Source of the DNA: Dermatemys mawii
Lineage: Eukaryota; Chordata; Testudines; Dermatemydidae
Assembly (NCBI GenBank): GCA_007922305.1
Contig: ML677374.1
Coordinates: 5,249,991 to 5,313,990, forward strand
DNA length: 64,000 bases
Direction of reading: 5' to 3'
In this document: piece by piece, positions 1-10,815 of the stretch
Position numbering within the stretch: position 1 is the stretch's first letter
How the letters are laid out: each line of letters opens with the position of its first letter
Notes under the pieces: generated by a model
Databases searched by the model: none
What the model was told of the DNA's origin: nothing
What the model saw: the letters and a program-made list of their open reading frames with translations, nothing else
Position numbers and translations under genes: made by a program

Positions 1-1340
1 GTGAATAGCATGTTTATTCTGTATGGGTATTATACATTATTTAAAGTCTTTTCAGCCAATTTTATTTTAAAATGCTTTAAATTAGGACAGTCACTTCAGC
101 TGGGATAACAGGCTACTCCACAAGTTGTCCCACCGAAGAGGCATTTTTGTGGTAAAACAACGAGTACAGGCAGAAGTAAGAGAGGAGTGCCAAATTCAGA
201 AGGTAGTAGAATCTGGCCAGCAAGAAAAAGGGCCAGCAAGGCCACCTCCACCCTGTTCTGTTTCATTTTCTGCCCAGTACCCTCTGAATCAGAGGGCTGC
301 GAGCAAGAATGAGGTAGTTTGACTGGCTGGCTAGAGGCAAACCAATCTGCAGATGGTAGACCTGAGGCTAACAAATCTGAAAAATACGGGCATGTGGGCC
401 TGAATTGCCAAGAATTGTTGCTAACAGGTGGCTCATGTTGAACTAGTCCACCAGGATAATGGTAAGGTGCCCAGGAGGAGGCTTCCAGCACAGGCTTTTG
501 AGGAATCCTGGTTCACATAAGCCACCAGCGCCCAGTTCTCACAACTCCCAAGGACATGCTGCAGATGGAGAGGTAGCCAGGACTAAATAACCAGGCATAT
601 GGCTGGAAGTTCCTGCAGGGTGGTGCTGAGGTGGGAATGGACTTGATGTTCAGCGCTGATGAGGTAGGTCGCTAATTGAAGAGGCTGCCTGTCACCGTGT
701 TGCTCCAGTGGCCAGGAAGCAAGGACACCCCAGCAATTTGTCCCAAAGACATGCCCAGGTGGGAAATTTCACAAGAGGCAATTCCTGTCAATAAGGAGAA
801 AGGAAAGACCCAAAAGATAACAAGGACCCATATCTTTTGACTTATACACTGGAGGAACTGACTGGGCAAGAAAATCCTATATGTAAATCCAAATTTACCA
901 ATATGTGGATCTCCACCTGAGAAGGATGGGCAATGAGGACTATTAGAAACCTTGTACATATCAGGGGGACCAACCCAACTGAATGAGAAGGAGAAAAATG
1001 GAGGTGACTGTTTTCCAAGGGAAAAACAAGGTAGTGCCAGTGCTTGAAGGGGCAGGGATGTGGGTGCTGGTAAAGCAAAGATGCCCTAAATATGCTCTAA
1101 TTATTCAGAATAATCACAGTAAAAATATTCTTAATTTCCTACCCAGTGATACGCAATGTAACTGCCATGAGACTGAAGTGTCATAACAAATATATACAAA
1201 TAATAATTCATTCTTCTATCGCAGAGTTTACACTGTGATTGCATGGGTGGCTTTTGATTGTCAGTTTGTTTTTCCTTTATTTTTGCCATTTGGACTGCTG
1301 TCTGTACTGCACATGGAAAAGTTATTTTATTCCAGACCTG
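1..1340. other. No supported gene; possible decayed retroelement sequence
   Basis: This stretch is less AT-rich than what follows, and no reading frame is long or recognisable. Reading the plus strand in the frame through 367-408 gives a spacing that fits a retroviral or LTR-retrotransposon gag zinc knuckle of the C-x2-C-x4-H-x4-C type. The His codon is at 391-393 and the last Cys at 406-408, but the first two Cys positions (367-369 and 376-378) read Ala and Ser, each reachable from a Cys codon by one or two base changes. Stops follow soon after. The resemblance could be chance. The opposite strand has a 131-codon open frame at 96-491 that looks like nothing I know. Confidence 0.2.
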
Positions 1341-1349
1341 AATAGAATG

Positions 1350-1420
1350 AATCTAATCCTGCTCCTACTGAAATCCGTGGGAGTTCTCACACTGACTTCA
1401 GTGAAAGCAAGGAAAGGCCC
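1350..1420. repeat. Short palindromic interspersed repeat (CCTGCTCC type)
   Basis: The segment reads as a decayed palindrome. It starts near AATCCTGCTCCTACTGAAAT, has a central GGGAGTTCTCACACTGACTT, and resembles the copies at 2749-2818 and around 43975-44030. The core contains the near-dyad motif that in better preserved copies reads like CCATTGAAGTCAATGG. No coding potential is seen. I infer a small non-autonomous element; its class is unknown to me. Confidence 0.4.
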
Positions 1421-1488
1421 ATCATGTACTTTGACTCACAGCTCTAACTGCTTTGTAGCATAAATTGCCTATCATTTTCTAGACATTC

Positions 1489-1800
1489 TCTGAACATAAG
1501 ACTGGCCATACTGGGTCCATCTAGCCTAGTATCGTGTCTTCTGACAGTGGCCAGTGCCAGGTGCTTTAGAGGGAGTGAACAGAACAGGGAATCATCAAGT
1601 GATCCATCCCTGTCATTCCCTCCCAGCTTCTGGCAAACAGAAGCTAGGGACACTCAGGGCATGGTGTTGCATCCCTGTCCACCCTGCCTAATAGCCGTTG
1701 ATGGATCTATCCTTCAGGAACTTCTCTAGCTCTTTTTTTAACCTTGCTATAGTGTTGGCCATCACAACATCCGCTGGAAAATAATTTACTTGTTCCTCTA
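1489..1800 (-). mobile_element. CR1 LINE 3' fragment (minus strand)
   Basis: The block beginning ACTGGCCATACTGGGTCCAT and running through CAGTGGCCAGTGCCAGGTGC, then a segment with TCTGGCAAACAGAAGCTAGG and AGCCGTTGATGGATCTATCC, matches what I remember of a 3' region common to reptile CR1 subfamilies. It is read on the minus strand with the 3' end at the left. No open frame remains and the 5' part is missing, which is usual for CR1 because reverse transcription normally stops early. It could belong to a CR1-like relative such as L3; a RepeatMasker run with a turtle library would decide. Confidence 0.7.
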
Positions 1801-1879
1801 GTTTGAAAATTAAGAGGGGAAAAAGACATAAGTTTAGAAAGTTGCAGGGTTATTCTACGATAATTACGCAGAAGATAAT

Positions 1880-1949
1880 GGGTCAAAATTCATCTCTAGT
1901 TTAACTCCTTTGAAGTCAATGTTGGTAAACCAGGGATGAATTTGGACCC
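1880..1949. repeat. 70-bp palindromic interspersed repeat
   Basis: The left arm GGGTCAAAATTCATCTCTAG pairs with the right arm reading CCAGGGATGAATTTGGACCC, with only a few mismatches. The centre holds TTTGAAGTCAATG, a near-dyad core. Such a structure can fold into a hairpin. Related palindromes lie at 2749, 7275, 31024, 33320 and 63586. It is probably a tiny non-autonomous element. The family has no protein and I do not know its mobilising enzyme. Confidence 0.6.
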
Positions 1950-2413
1950 ATCTGCTTCCAACATTCAGAGACTATACTGATAGATTTTTTCACTTCCCAC
2001 CCACTGAGGAAAGGAGTTCTAGGCTCTGCCAGGATTCACCAATGCACTCAAAGCCACAGGCCATTTACATGTACTCATTGCAAACCCCGGCTCTGAATGG
2101 CAAGGTCTACAGGAAACAGTAAATGATACCACAGCATGATCAACTAGTAATCCCAACAAGATAATCACAGATGTTGTGACCCACTTAAAAAAATCCCACT
2201 CATTTTCCAGATATCCTGTTTCAGCCGACTTATTGGGACATTACCCATCTGAAGGTTTATGCACAAATCAGGGGTCAGCTTATCCAACAATGTTTTCCCC
2301 ACTAGTAGTGGTTCTGAATATATTAAGTGTGAAATTGGCATATAATCTTCAAGCCATCTTGTTTTCAGGATGACAGACACTTTCTTTGTAATTTAACTCT
2401 AGCCTTCTTGCAG

Positions 2414-2438
2414 GCCTGTGCCCTGGATGAACCAAATG
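2414..2438 (+). other. Candidate 25-nt micro-exon, low confidence
   Basis: A pyrimidine-rich acceptor (CTCTAGCCTTCTTGCAG, ending at 2413) is followed after 25 nt by a strong donor, GTAAGT, at 2439-2444. Two of the three frames are open across the segment. Nothing recognisable is encoded. Strong splice motifs arise by chance several times in 64 kb, so the evidence is thin without transcript support. Confidence 0.15.
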
Positions 2439-2748
2439 GTAAGTCAGACACAGCAAAAATTAATATGTGGACAAATTTGCTTGCAATGCATGCATGCAAA
2501 GGATGGTGGGGTCTTCTCTACTAGGTGGTATTTCAAAGCTTCATGCCCAACCAGTGCTACATGACAGACTCTCTGTCCGATTGCTATTCTTCTGAGCTAT
2601 TTAGTTCACTACCACAAAAGAACTTTAATATCATGATAGGGGAGTTCGGTGATGTACTGACACAACATACATTAATCATTATTCTTAAAGAAACAGTGCA
2701 CCATTGCAATACAGAAAGAGAACCAACTCCTACTGGTCTGAACTGTAA

Positions 2749-2818
2749 GGGCTTGATCCTACTACAGGCAGCTTAATGGGAGTTTTTTCATTGTTTTGAT
2801 AGGGAGCAGGATCAAGCT
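2749..2818. repeat. Palindromic interspersed repeat (GGGCTTGATCCT type)
   Basis: GGGCTTGATCCT at the left end pairs with AGGATCAAGC at the right end around a degenerate core with AATGGGAGTTTT. The arms and core follow the pattern I recall for a very common short palindromic repeat in turtle DNA with ends reading GGGCCTGATCCT. It has no coding capacity. Confidence 0.55.
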
Positions 2819-2829
2819 TGCAAGAGAAA

Positions 2830-5800
2830 ACGCAGCAATTGCATTCTCTGTTCTAATATCCAAAGCACATAACATTTTCCTCTTGAAATTGCTACAAAAG
2901 AGTGGTGCTGAAGCTGGCACAGGTGGAAGAAGGTTTGAGATGAGGAAGAACGATTTCCTTTCACACAGCAGAGCTTGTTCTTTATTCATCTGTGTCAATG
3001 TCATCAGGTGGGTACTTTAAAGTCAATTCATTGCAAGACAGTAGTTGACAGTGGCAATTTGGATTTCCTAATTTTATTTCTGCACGTGCTTTTTCACAAA
3101 ATATAATTGGCATGGAATTTTTTAATAACAAAAGGAATTCCAAACACTTAGTGTAACTGTTTTGGTTCTGCTCCTGGTACAAATAAATTCAAATGGAAGA
3201 TTTGCTTGTTTTTGGTGATTTTTGCAGTACTGGATCCCTTCCCCCGTTGCTGGGCAGCAATAAAGCCAGCAGGTTAATTCTGAATCTTTGTCTTTTACAG
3301 CATATTTCTATTGTCCCTGCACCAGGGGACATGCAGAAGGAGAGATCATATTGCTGCTTTCTATTCAGTAAAGCTAATAATTCCTCTCTGGTTAGTTCTG
3401 GTTGAACATTCTTCTGTAACATCTTTTTCCTTCAGAGATAACTTTTTAGTGAGAAATACAAATAAAGCATTTTCATGTATTCCTATGAATATTCTCTTTT
3501 ATTCCAGACATGGTAATCCTCCCTTCTGCGAGCGATGGGTTATTTTCAGCCATTATCATCTTCAATCTTCATCATGAACTAGGGAACCTACAACTCCTAT
3601 ATTTGGCTGATCTTTTTGTCTAACTAGAAGCACCATCCTGTCTGCTTTTTTAACTATGCTGAATTCCTCTTCTTGCTCACTGGTGATCACTTTCATGTGA
3701 CTTGTAACTTACAGAAATGTTGTCTCTAGACTATCACACACTCACTCTGGAAGATTCAGCTTCCTCTCCCCAATCTGTCCTGCTGGCCTGTTTTTTGTTT
3801 TGTTTTTCTATGCAACGTTCTCACACGATCCTCTGCATCACATGTCCAAAAAGATCTACTTGTACTGATCTTATTTCCTTCACAAGTTACTCGGTTTTAG
3901 ACAGACATTGGCTAAACTAAAGTCCTTAATGTTCCAGAATTTGCTGTTTCTAAAAACCTCACTCTTTCTGTTAGATTTGCAAATGCTCAGTAACTCTCAT
4001 GATTTGAACCATAGTTTCAGTGGCAGGGAAAGAGAGCGGAGAGAACTATCCAATAAATGATACAATGTAGTATTCTTCTCTAACATAGTTGACTAATGAT
4101 TGATTTATGAAAGAAAAATGGGGGATTTTTAAAACCACAATTATTCAATGTGACATAATTACTCATTTTTAGTAGGAATTTTGGGACAGGAAGAATAGGT
4201 TGTTGTGTCCTTTTAGTAGTATTTTAAAACAATTCTGAATCATGGCATTCTGATTTCTCAAAATGGCCTTTCCTGGAAACATTTGCTTACAACAGCAAAC
4301 ACCCTCTATAAATACAAATTACCTCACTTCATAGCTAACATTTTATTCACTTTCTTTCCAACCTGAACCACTGATCTGGTTCTCAGTTCCTACTTTCCCC
4401 CAAACCACTTTCAGAAATGAGAACACAAAAACATCTTTCCCAGTTTTGACTCCGTGTGTGGTAACCAACTCCTAACCTGAATTTTCAGTGGAACATTATG
4501 GATCTTCTCCAGAACACAAACCCGCAGAGCTATGGCAGGTTCTGCTTTTTCCAAAATGATTTAACCAGCTGCAGTATATTAGTTGTGGCAACTTTTCTTG
4601 GCTCTTAAATGGTTTTTGAAGCCATGCTGTCAGCTGCCTTCATGTCACCCCACTATATTATGATTGAATCTCCTGTTCCTTTTATAGAGTTGTTCTCTCC
4701 TAATAAAACACTAACTGCTGGGCTAAGAGTCTGCTTCAGGACCACTGGTTATAATCTTACGATAACCTTCTCCTCCTTTCCTTTTTCAACTAAAAATTAT
4801 ATTTGAGAAATATTAATCACTGAATCTGTACTGTTAAATATTCACATCTACAGTCCCAGATATTTGTCCTGTTTATACAGGATCTTAGCTCCACCTCCAT
4901 TTCCAGTTCTTTTAAGAGCTCATATTTGCAAACTGGGCAATATTCCTGAAAACATGAAAGAACACAGAGAGCACACAAAGAGTTATAAATGAATATCTGC
5001 AATTCATTGTGGCAGACGCCTATGAAGGTGATACCTTCAAGCTGTTTGTCAGAATAAACTAGCAGCGAAGCTGTTACTTGTCAACTTTTGGACAAGATAC
5101 ATTGCAAAACAATATTAATTTCTCCTGGCAAATGCAAAGTCACATTTTATAGGTGTGAACTATTTTCAGACGTCAAAATACACATGAAAACTGTACCATA
5201 AATGAGCTGTGAAGGGGTACAAAACACACTGAACAGGAGTAAAAGCAAAGAAATGACTCTACATACACAAAACTGAAACAATCAGCTTACTCAAATATAT
5301 TTAGAGACTGAAAATATTTTCACCTTTTAGTTTCCCATATTTGAATATAATATATCAACACAAGTTTACAAATCTGTTACTCTTAATTGGGTTCATGGCA
5401 GAGTTGTATTTAAAGTCATAAGACTAAAAGAAAACTACATTTGCGGGGCATGATATGCCACAATTAAAAAAGAAATGCATGGTTAAAACCTAACTTGACA
5501 ACATTTGTGGTTAGGATTTCTACGAGTTTCATCAAGGATGTTTATAACAGAATCCTGTCTCTTAGAAATTGGTTTGCTGTAGTAACAGACTTGACTACTA
5601 ATGAGAAAACAGTAAGAAGCTTTAGGCCCTAATGGATACTAAATGACTTGGAGGATCTGAAACATTTAAGTGCAGAAAAATACATATGTGCAATTCCTTT
5701 AAACTCAAAATATTTGTATGGGGCTAGGGATGCACTCAACCAAAGAAGATACATAGAGACATCCAGATAATCAATTGATAAACAAACTAAAACTACAAAA

Positions 5801-7260
5801 TTTTAAATCTAAACTATCATACTAACTATGTGGATTTTAAAATCAGTTTTGCTGAAGTATCTTCATGTTGTCTCAGTAGGTTCTTAATAATCAGAAGAAA
5901 ATACAACCATAATGGTAGATAAATACTCAATGAGCAGAGACCTCTTTATGCCCTCAAGATGAAACTAAGAGCAAACACTGACATTTGACACAGATACAGC
6001 TGTTTAAAATATGTCTTCATTCTAGTCAGATGGAGATAAATCCAGAATAAAGATCAGACTGAATAAATTCAAAGTTATACCAAACATTTTTAAAATCTAA
6101 AACCAGATGTTGAAAAATATGCAAAATGAAGTGGCAAGCTTAATTTTGCAAACCTTAAAGCCAACACAAGTGAGTGTTCACACTCTTGTCAGTCTCTGCT
6201 AGGAATCCTGGGAAGCTCAGGCAAAGTCAAAAGCAATCAATATTTTTAAGGAAGAAACCTTTACATTTTAGTTTCAGAAATGGTGCAAAAATGTTACCTA
6301 CTCCCTGTACAGTTATTAGTCTCAGTAATGTAACATAACAAATACATTCTAAATCCTTTTAGGCCTTCTCCCCTTTACTGGAAAGATGATCATTTTTTTT
6401 ATTTCAAAGTGGATTTAATAAAGAAAAGGAGTGCTGTTAAAGTAATACGTGAGGCTTTGACATTAAGCAGTGCAACCCTGCAGAGTCGGCAAGAACAGGA
6501 TCTCTAATCTCCAGTGATTTATAGAGGGCTCTTCCTTCATCTCTGCACTTGGGGAGGGCCAAAAAGTTTAGAGACAGCCTGGCGTCCCCCTTACTCCACA
6601 CTGCCAACTCCTGCTGGCCAGTCTGTGTGCTAAAACTTTTAACCATTTCACTGCTGGGATATAATGCTCCCATTAAAGTGGTCTTTATTTGTTTGTATTT
6701 ATAGAACAAAGTGATCTCAGAGTTAAGTAATGCCTATGGAGGTAAATGTTTATGTCTGTCATCAGAAATTTATAAGCAGAAAAAGAGACGCTAATAGGCA
6801 CAGAGTAAAGACCCAAACAGTGTAGTGTTTGATGCTCATCTAAATAAGCTCTGAAATGTGCAGAGTAAAAACACATCTTAATTAGAAACTTACAAATATA
6901 TACAGTTAATTTTAAAGCTAAATAATTGAATTACAGATACCAGACAGCTGATTACCAACTAGAAAAGAATGTTAGCCCTGCACTGGTGGAATGTTACACC
7001 AAAGTACAAAGAATACCTTTCCAAACATGGCTCCAAGAAAGTATTAACTTCATGTCGCAGGGCAGAAATATGCTATTTTATTGGGTTTCAAATACACCAT
7101 TTTTTAGGAAAAGGACAAGTTACTTCAGTGGTTCTTTGCAATTAAAACTGTATGATCGTCCTCTAGTAATTTTATAAATTAAAAAGCATTTCTAACATGA
7201 GCTTGATACCAGGAGATACATGTATCAACTTCAAAGAAGTTCAGATAGACTAGAATTGGA
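2830..7260. other. AT-rich, no supported gene or recognised repeat
   Basis: Only short scattered open frames occur here, with no domain or motif I recognise. The one item worth a note is a minus-strand acceptor-like site near 4946 (see 4850-4945). Poly-A and poly-T runs are short. The stretch may contain ancient decayed repeats that cannot be seen without alignment. Confidence 0.5.
4850..4945 (-). other. Candidate exon on the minus strand, low confidence
   Basis: On the minus strand a long pyrimidine-rich run ends in GTTTTCAG just before position 4945. The following frame stays open for about 45 codons, starts EYCPVCKYELLKE and ends at a stop near 4817. The CPVC motif suggests a metal- or disulfide-forming Cys pair, but no family is recognised. 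No convincing donor is present, so it could only be a terminal exon or chance. Confidence 0.15.
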
Positions 7261-7274
7261 CAGAATAAAGTTTA

Positions 7275-7385
7275 AGGCCCAACCCTGCAAACACTTATTC
7301 ATATACACAGTCTCACTGAGATCAACGGGGTCTACCCCCCGGCTTAAAGTTAAGCATGTGTGTAAGCATTTGGGGATTGAAGCCT
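7275..7385. repeat. Palindromic repeat (CTGCAAACACTTA type)
   Basis: The left part AACCCTGCAAACACTTATTC pairs with the right part TAAGCATGTGTGTAAGCATT, which is followed by TGGGGATTGAAGCCT. The core around CTGAGATCAACGGGG matches a decayed central dyad. The same family is better preserved at 63586-63710 and weaker at 61914-62020. It is non-coding. Confidence 0.55.
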
Positions 7386-8013
7386 AAATCAGCATATAAA
7401 AGTCCTCTTCCTCAAGGGACAACATTCATAATGTACCTTAGAGAAGGTCTGATAAGTAAAGGTGACACTATACCTAGCCCTCCAAGCACTGTTAATACTG
7501 CAGCCTTCAGAACACACTGTATTGGAACTGCACATATGTGGGGAGGGGGAGACACACCAAATTTGGTCCTATATAATACATCAACGGCTTAATAGTAGGC
7601 CTTCCCTGTACACATTATCAGATGCCTGAACCCTTTCCCTTCTCTAGCATCCTTACCTGGAATTCAGCCATACTATATCTCCCAGGGCTGGTGAGAACAA
7701 AGCAGCCAGACTAGCACTGACAGTAGCACTAGCTGGTCTGGATTTCTCTGGAGTGGGGAAACATTGGGTACACTTGTTGAACCAGGTGTAGAACGAAGAG
7801 TCCCTCCCTCTGCTTTCCCTAGAGGTGGATATTACACTCTTCAGCCATCACTACTTGGACTGTGTGCCTTCAGCCCAATACTGTCCAACTCTGAAGAGCC
7901 ATAATTAGCCCTGTATAAATAATTTTTAGCTGTTTGAATTGACACTGAGTCACCGTCCATCCTAAACTGTTGGGACTGCAAATATGGATTTGCTAGTTTA
8001 AATTCATTAAATA

Positions 8014-8167
8014 CACCGGACTCTCGCTATAGCGTGTCGCTATGTGTGGGTTCGTGTACAGAGTGGTCGTTTAAATATTTAAATTGGGATCCATGGCAAC
8101 GCGTTCCCCGCTTTAGCATGGGACCATGCATGGATCCTGAATCCCAGGCTATAGCAAGGGTCCGGTG
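8014..8167. mobile_element. 154-bp TA-flanked MITE, mariner/Tigger-like
   Basis: The left end CACCGGACTCTCGCTATAGC and the right end, whose reverse complement is CACCGGACCCTTGCTATAGC, form a terminal inverted repeat with two mismatches in 20. The dinucleotide TA lies directly outside each end (8012-8013 and 8168-8169), as expected for a Tc1/mariner-type target duplication. There is no transposase. The element is relatively CpG-rich compared with its AT-rich surroundings, and an internal GTTCCCCGCTTTAGC segment recalls Tigger-type sequence. The superfamily call is inferred from the ends and the TA. Confidence 0.7.
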
Positions 8168-8729
8168 TATACTGCAACCCATCCAAACTCTTTGCATGAA
8201 GATGCATTACTATCTAGCATGCTGTATTTTATTTTGAGCAAACTAACTTATCCCTTGTCCCTGTCCTGCCACTATGCTCAATGAGACTGAAATCACTTCA
8301 CAAAGAGATACAGTGCTCCTGGAAAAGCTGATAAGACAGGCTCATGCCATTCCTACCCCCAAAGATTCTTCCTGTTTTTCACCTGCCTATGTACAAACAT
8401 TTCCCGCCTCTTATTTCTTTAAAGTAGCAATATGAGGAACATATGCAGTGCTGACACATAGATAAATATGGTCTGCAAAGACACAGCATAGGATTTTTGT
8501 ATACCATGGTATAGTGGCTTTTGCAGACTAGTAATGATTGTCCATATGGGAAATAATGTTAAGGCAAAGTATAATCCTTTATTTTTACCCAGAATATCTT
8601 TTGTTTAATGTGGTGAGTGACCGTAATTTGGCATGTGTTGATGCTTTGTGGGAGCGGGGAAAGATTGGTACTAAACAAGCTAAACACAGGAAATAATTCA
8701 AGTGTCACAAATGTTTCCTGTAGTTTCAG

Positions 8730-8772
8730 TTTCATAATGCAGCAGCAGTTTGGATATTGCTGCATTATGAAA
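8730..8772. repeat. Perfect 15-bp hairpin with 13-nt loop
   Basis: TTTCATAATGCAGCA at 8730-8744 is followed 13 nt later by its exact reverse complement at 8758-8772. The outer flanks do not extend the stem well, so a miRNA precursor is unlikely. It may be the centre of a small palindromic repeat whose outer parts have decayed. Confidence 0.5.
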
Positions 8773-9189
8773 TTACCCAAGACTGGCACTGAGAAATTTG
8801 AGAGAGGCTTTATAAACATCAACTAAGATCCAGTCTTACAGGAGGAACAGTTCTGAAGTATTGTTTCCTTTCCTAACAACAGTGGCCAACTATATTTGAA
8901 GTATAACGTTCTTGTAGGCACTAATAATTTGGATTCTGTTTGAGAATAAATCCATTTACTGTAGGTGTCCAGATAGCTGCTCAAAACCAGCTAGATCCAC
9001 AAACCAAGGCAGATCAGCAGTGATGAGATCAGCAGAGAGAGAGACACACACACACTAATGTCACAGCTGTCAGCTAGTGCCCTGCTGCCACATATGTAAA
9101 CATGTATCCAATGGTACGATGGCATCATGGGAAAAGATTACACTACCTAGATCCAGGCATGACAGGGACCCTCTGGGTGAAGAAGGGTG

Positions 9190-9545
9190 GCTCAGTTGCC
9201 TCCCCAGTCTCTGCCTCCAGATCTTGTGCAGGCCGATCTGTCTGATCTGGAATCTGTGCTGGGGGAGGAAGTGGAGACTGAGGAGGCTGGAGGGAAGAGT
9301 GCTGACTGCGGTGGGATGACGGACAAATCAGCCTCCCTTTTCGCCCCGTGGAAGTGAGTTCAAAAAGATAGTAGAGGCAGGCATTTATGGGCTTTCCTAT
9401 GGAATCCCTCTCTGCCAGTGGTTCGAGGAAGCTGAACCCAGGACAAAGGCACAGGGCCTCTGTATGGACGAGCCCTTGGGATATGCTAGGCTTCCCTTGA
9501 AGAACCCATTCTGCATTTTTCTCCATAGGCTGATCTGGTTCATGG
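9190..9545 (+). pseudogene. Unidentified broken coding-like segment
   Basis: On the plus strand one frame reads open from about 9187 to a stop at 9354-9356. It includes QADLSDLESVLGEEVETEE (about 9231-9287) and continues to a Phe-Ala-Pro-Trp-Lys stretch. A shift of one base then opens a second frame from about 9355 to 9550, including KKIVEAGIYGLSYGIPL. Composition is GC-richer and acidic, like real protein sequence rather than AT-rich chance ORFs. The minus strand is also open at 9143-9526, which weakens the case. I do not recognise the family; a retroelement ORF or a decayed processed gene copy are both possible. Confidence 0.3.
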
Positions 9546-10375
9546 TGATTTAGTGGGATGCCATATGATCTCCTCTCGCAGGGTTACTAAGTTCCGGGGT
9601 GGCAGAAAGAAGCAGCCATAATAGGAGGGCAGATTCAAGCCCCCTTTGCAGCTCCCTTTTCTCCAAAAAGGTCAGTGCCTGTAGAGTTGTTTAATTATTT
9701 GATAAAAATGATCAATATTTTATAGCTGTATCCAGAATGCTGCTTCATTAATATCTTCTCTGCAAAGAAGAATCTGACATAGGAATTTTAGATCAGCAGT
9801 GACAGAAGGCACTTTGTAACACACATTGTGAAATGAAGAAGAAATCCAAAGTGCACAAACTAGGGAATCAGCTTTGAAATCTTGAAGTTCTCATGCTCTC
9901 CAGGTCTACAACAAACCAATCTGGCAGTAAACAAAGCTTATCAGTAACCCCCCACTTAACCAGCACAGCTATGTAAATCACTCTCTCTCAGAAGTGTGAT
10001 CCTAATTTGCTCTTCATCCAAGACAACTAGATATACATGATTTATGCAAAAATCATGTATTAAAATTGTACCTGTTGTTAGAGTAATGTCTATATTTTAC
10101 ACAACGATAGGAGAAATATACTTTAGAACTAAGAAAAAAATCTCCTCCCTAAAATCTCAACTAAACACTCAACTCCATATTAAGTTTAAACTTAAATTTC
10201 ACACCGGTTTTATTTTTGCATATTAAAAAAAACTAGGAAAACGATGCAATTCTACACAATATATATTTTCTTTTTGTAGTTATGTGATATCTTTAAAACT
10301 TTAAAATATCAAAATATTTTAAAAATTCTATTAGTGGCGCCTATATTTACTAGGTCATCAACAATTTATTAAGCC

Positions 10376-10497
10376 ACAAAGCTCTGGGGCAGGGACTGTC
10401 ATTTTGTTCTATATTTGTACAGCACCAAGCACGACTGGGAACTGGTCCATGAACGGGGCTTGTAGGCGCTATCACAAGACACATAATAAATAATAGT
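10376..10497 (+). mobile_element. L2/MIR-type 3' tail
   Basis: The run GCTCTGGGGCAGGGACTGTC, then TTTGTACAGCACCAAGCACG, then GGCGCTATCACAAGACACAT, ending in AATAAATAATAG, is the conserved tail pattern shared by amniote MIR SINEs and L2-like LINEs, followed by the usual ATAATA-type end. It lies in plus orientation. No body of the element is visible upstream. Confidence 0.65.
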
Positions 10498-10815
10498 CAT
10501 ATAAAAGCCAGAATGCAAACAAGTTTCCCTTTCTAGTAATTAGAAATCTCATATTTTTTGGAATCATGTCTCTGTGTGATAAGATGATTTACATGGGGCC
10601 TAAACTTGAGAGCACTAACAATGTAGCTATTTGACTTCATTATATAAAACAGTTTTATACATGTTATTTATCTCAAACATAATCTCCAAAAAATGCTCTG
10701 CCTCTTGGAGGCTTGGCCCCAGGTGCTAAAATGCTTTTTAAAAAGAAATCAGTCATCCCTTAATCTCCATTGGTTAGAATAGCTGATAAATGAGCTACAG
10801 TTATAGCTGTCCACA

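Noticed and set aside
96..491. 131-codon open frame, minus strand
   Set aside because: Nothing recognisable; the only hint in this region is on the opposite strand.
8730..8772. microRNA precursor
   Set aside because: The stem is only 15 bp and the flanks do not extend it to the length of a normal precursor.
9143..9526. 127-codon open frame, minus strand
   Set aside because: The plus strand of the same region looks more protein-like, so this is treated as its shadow.
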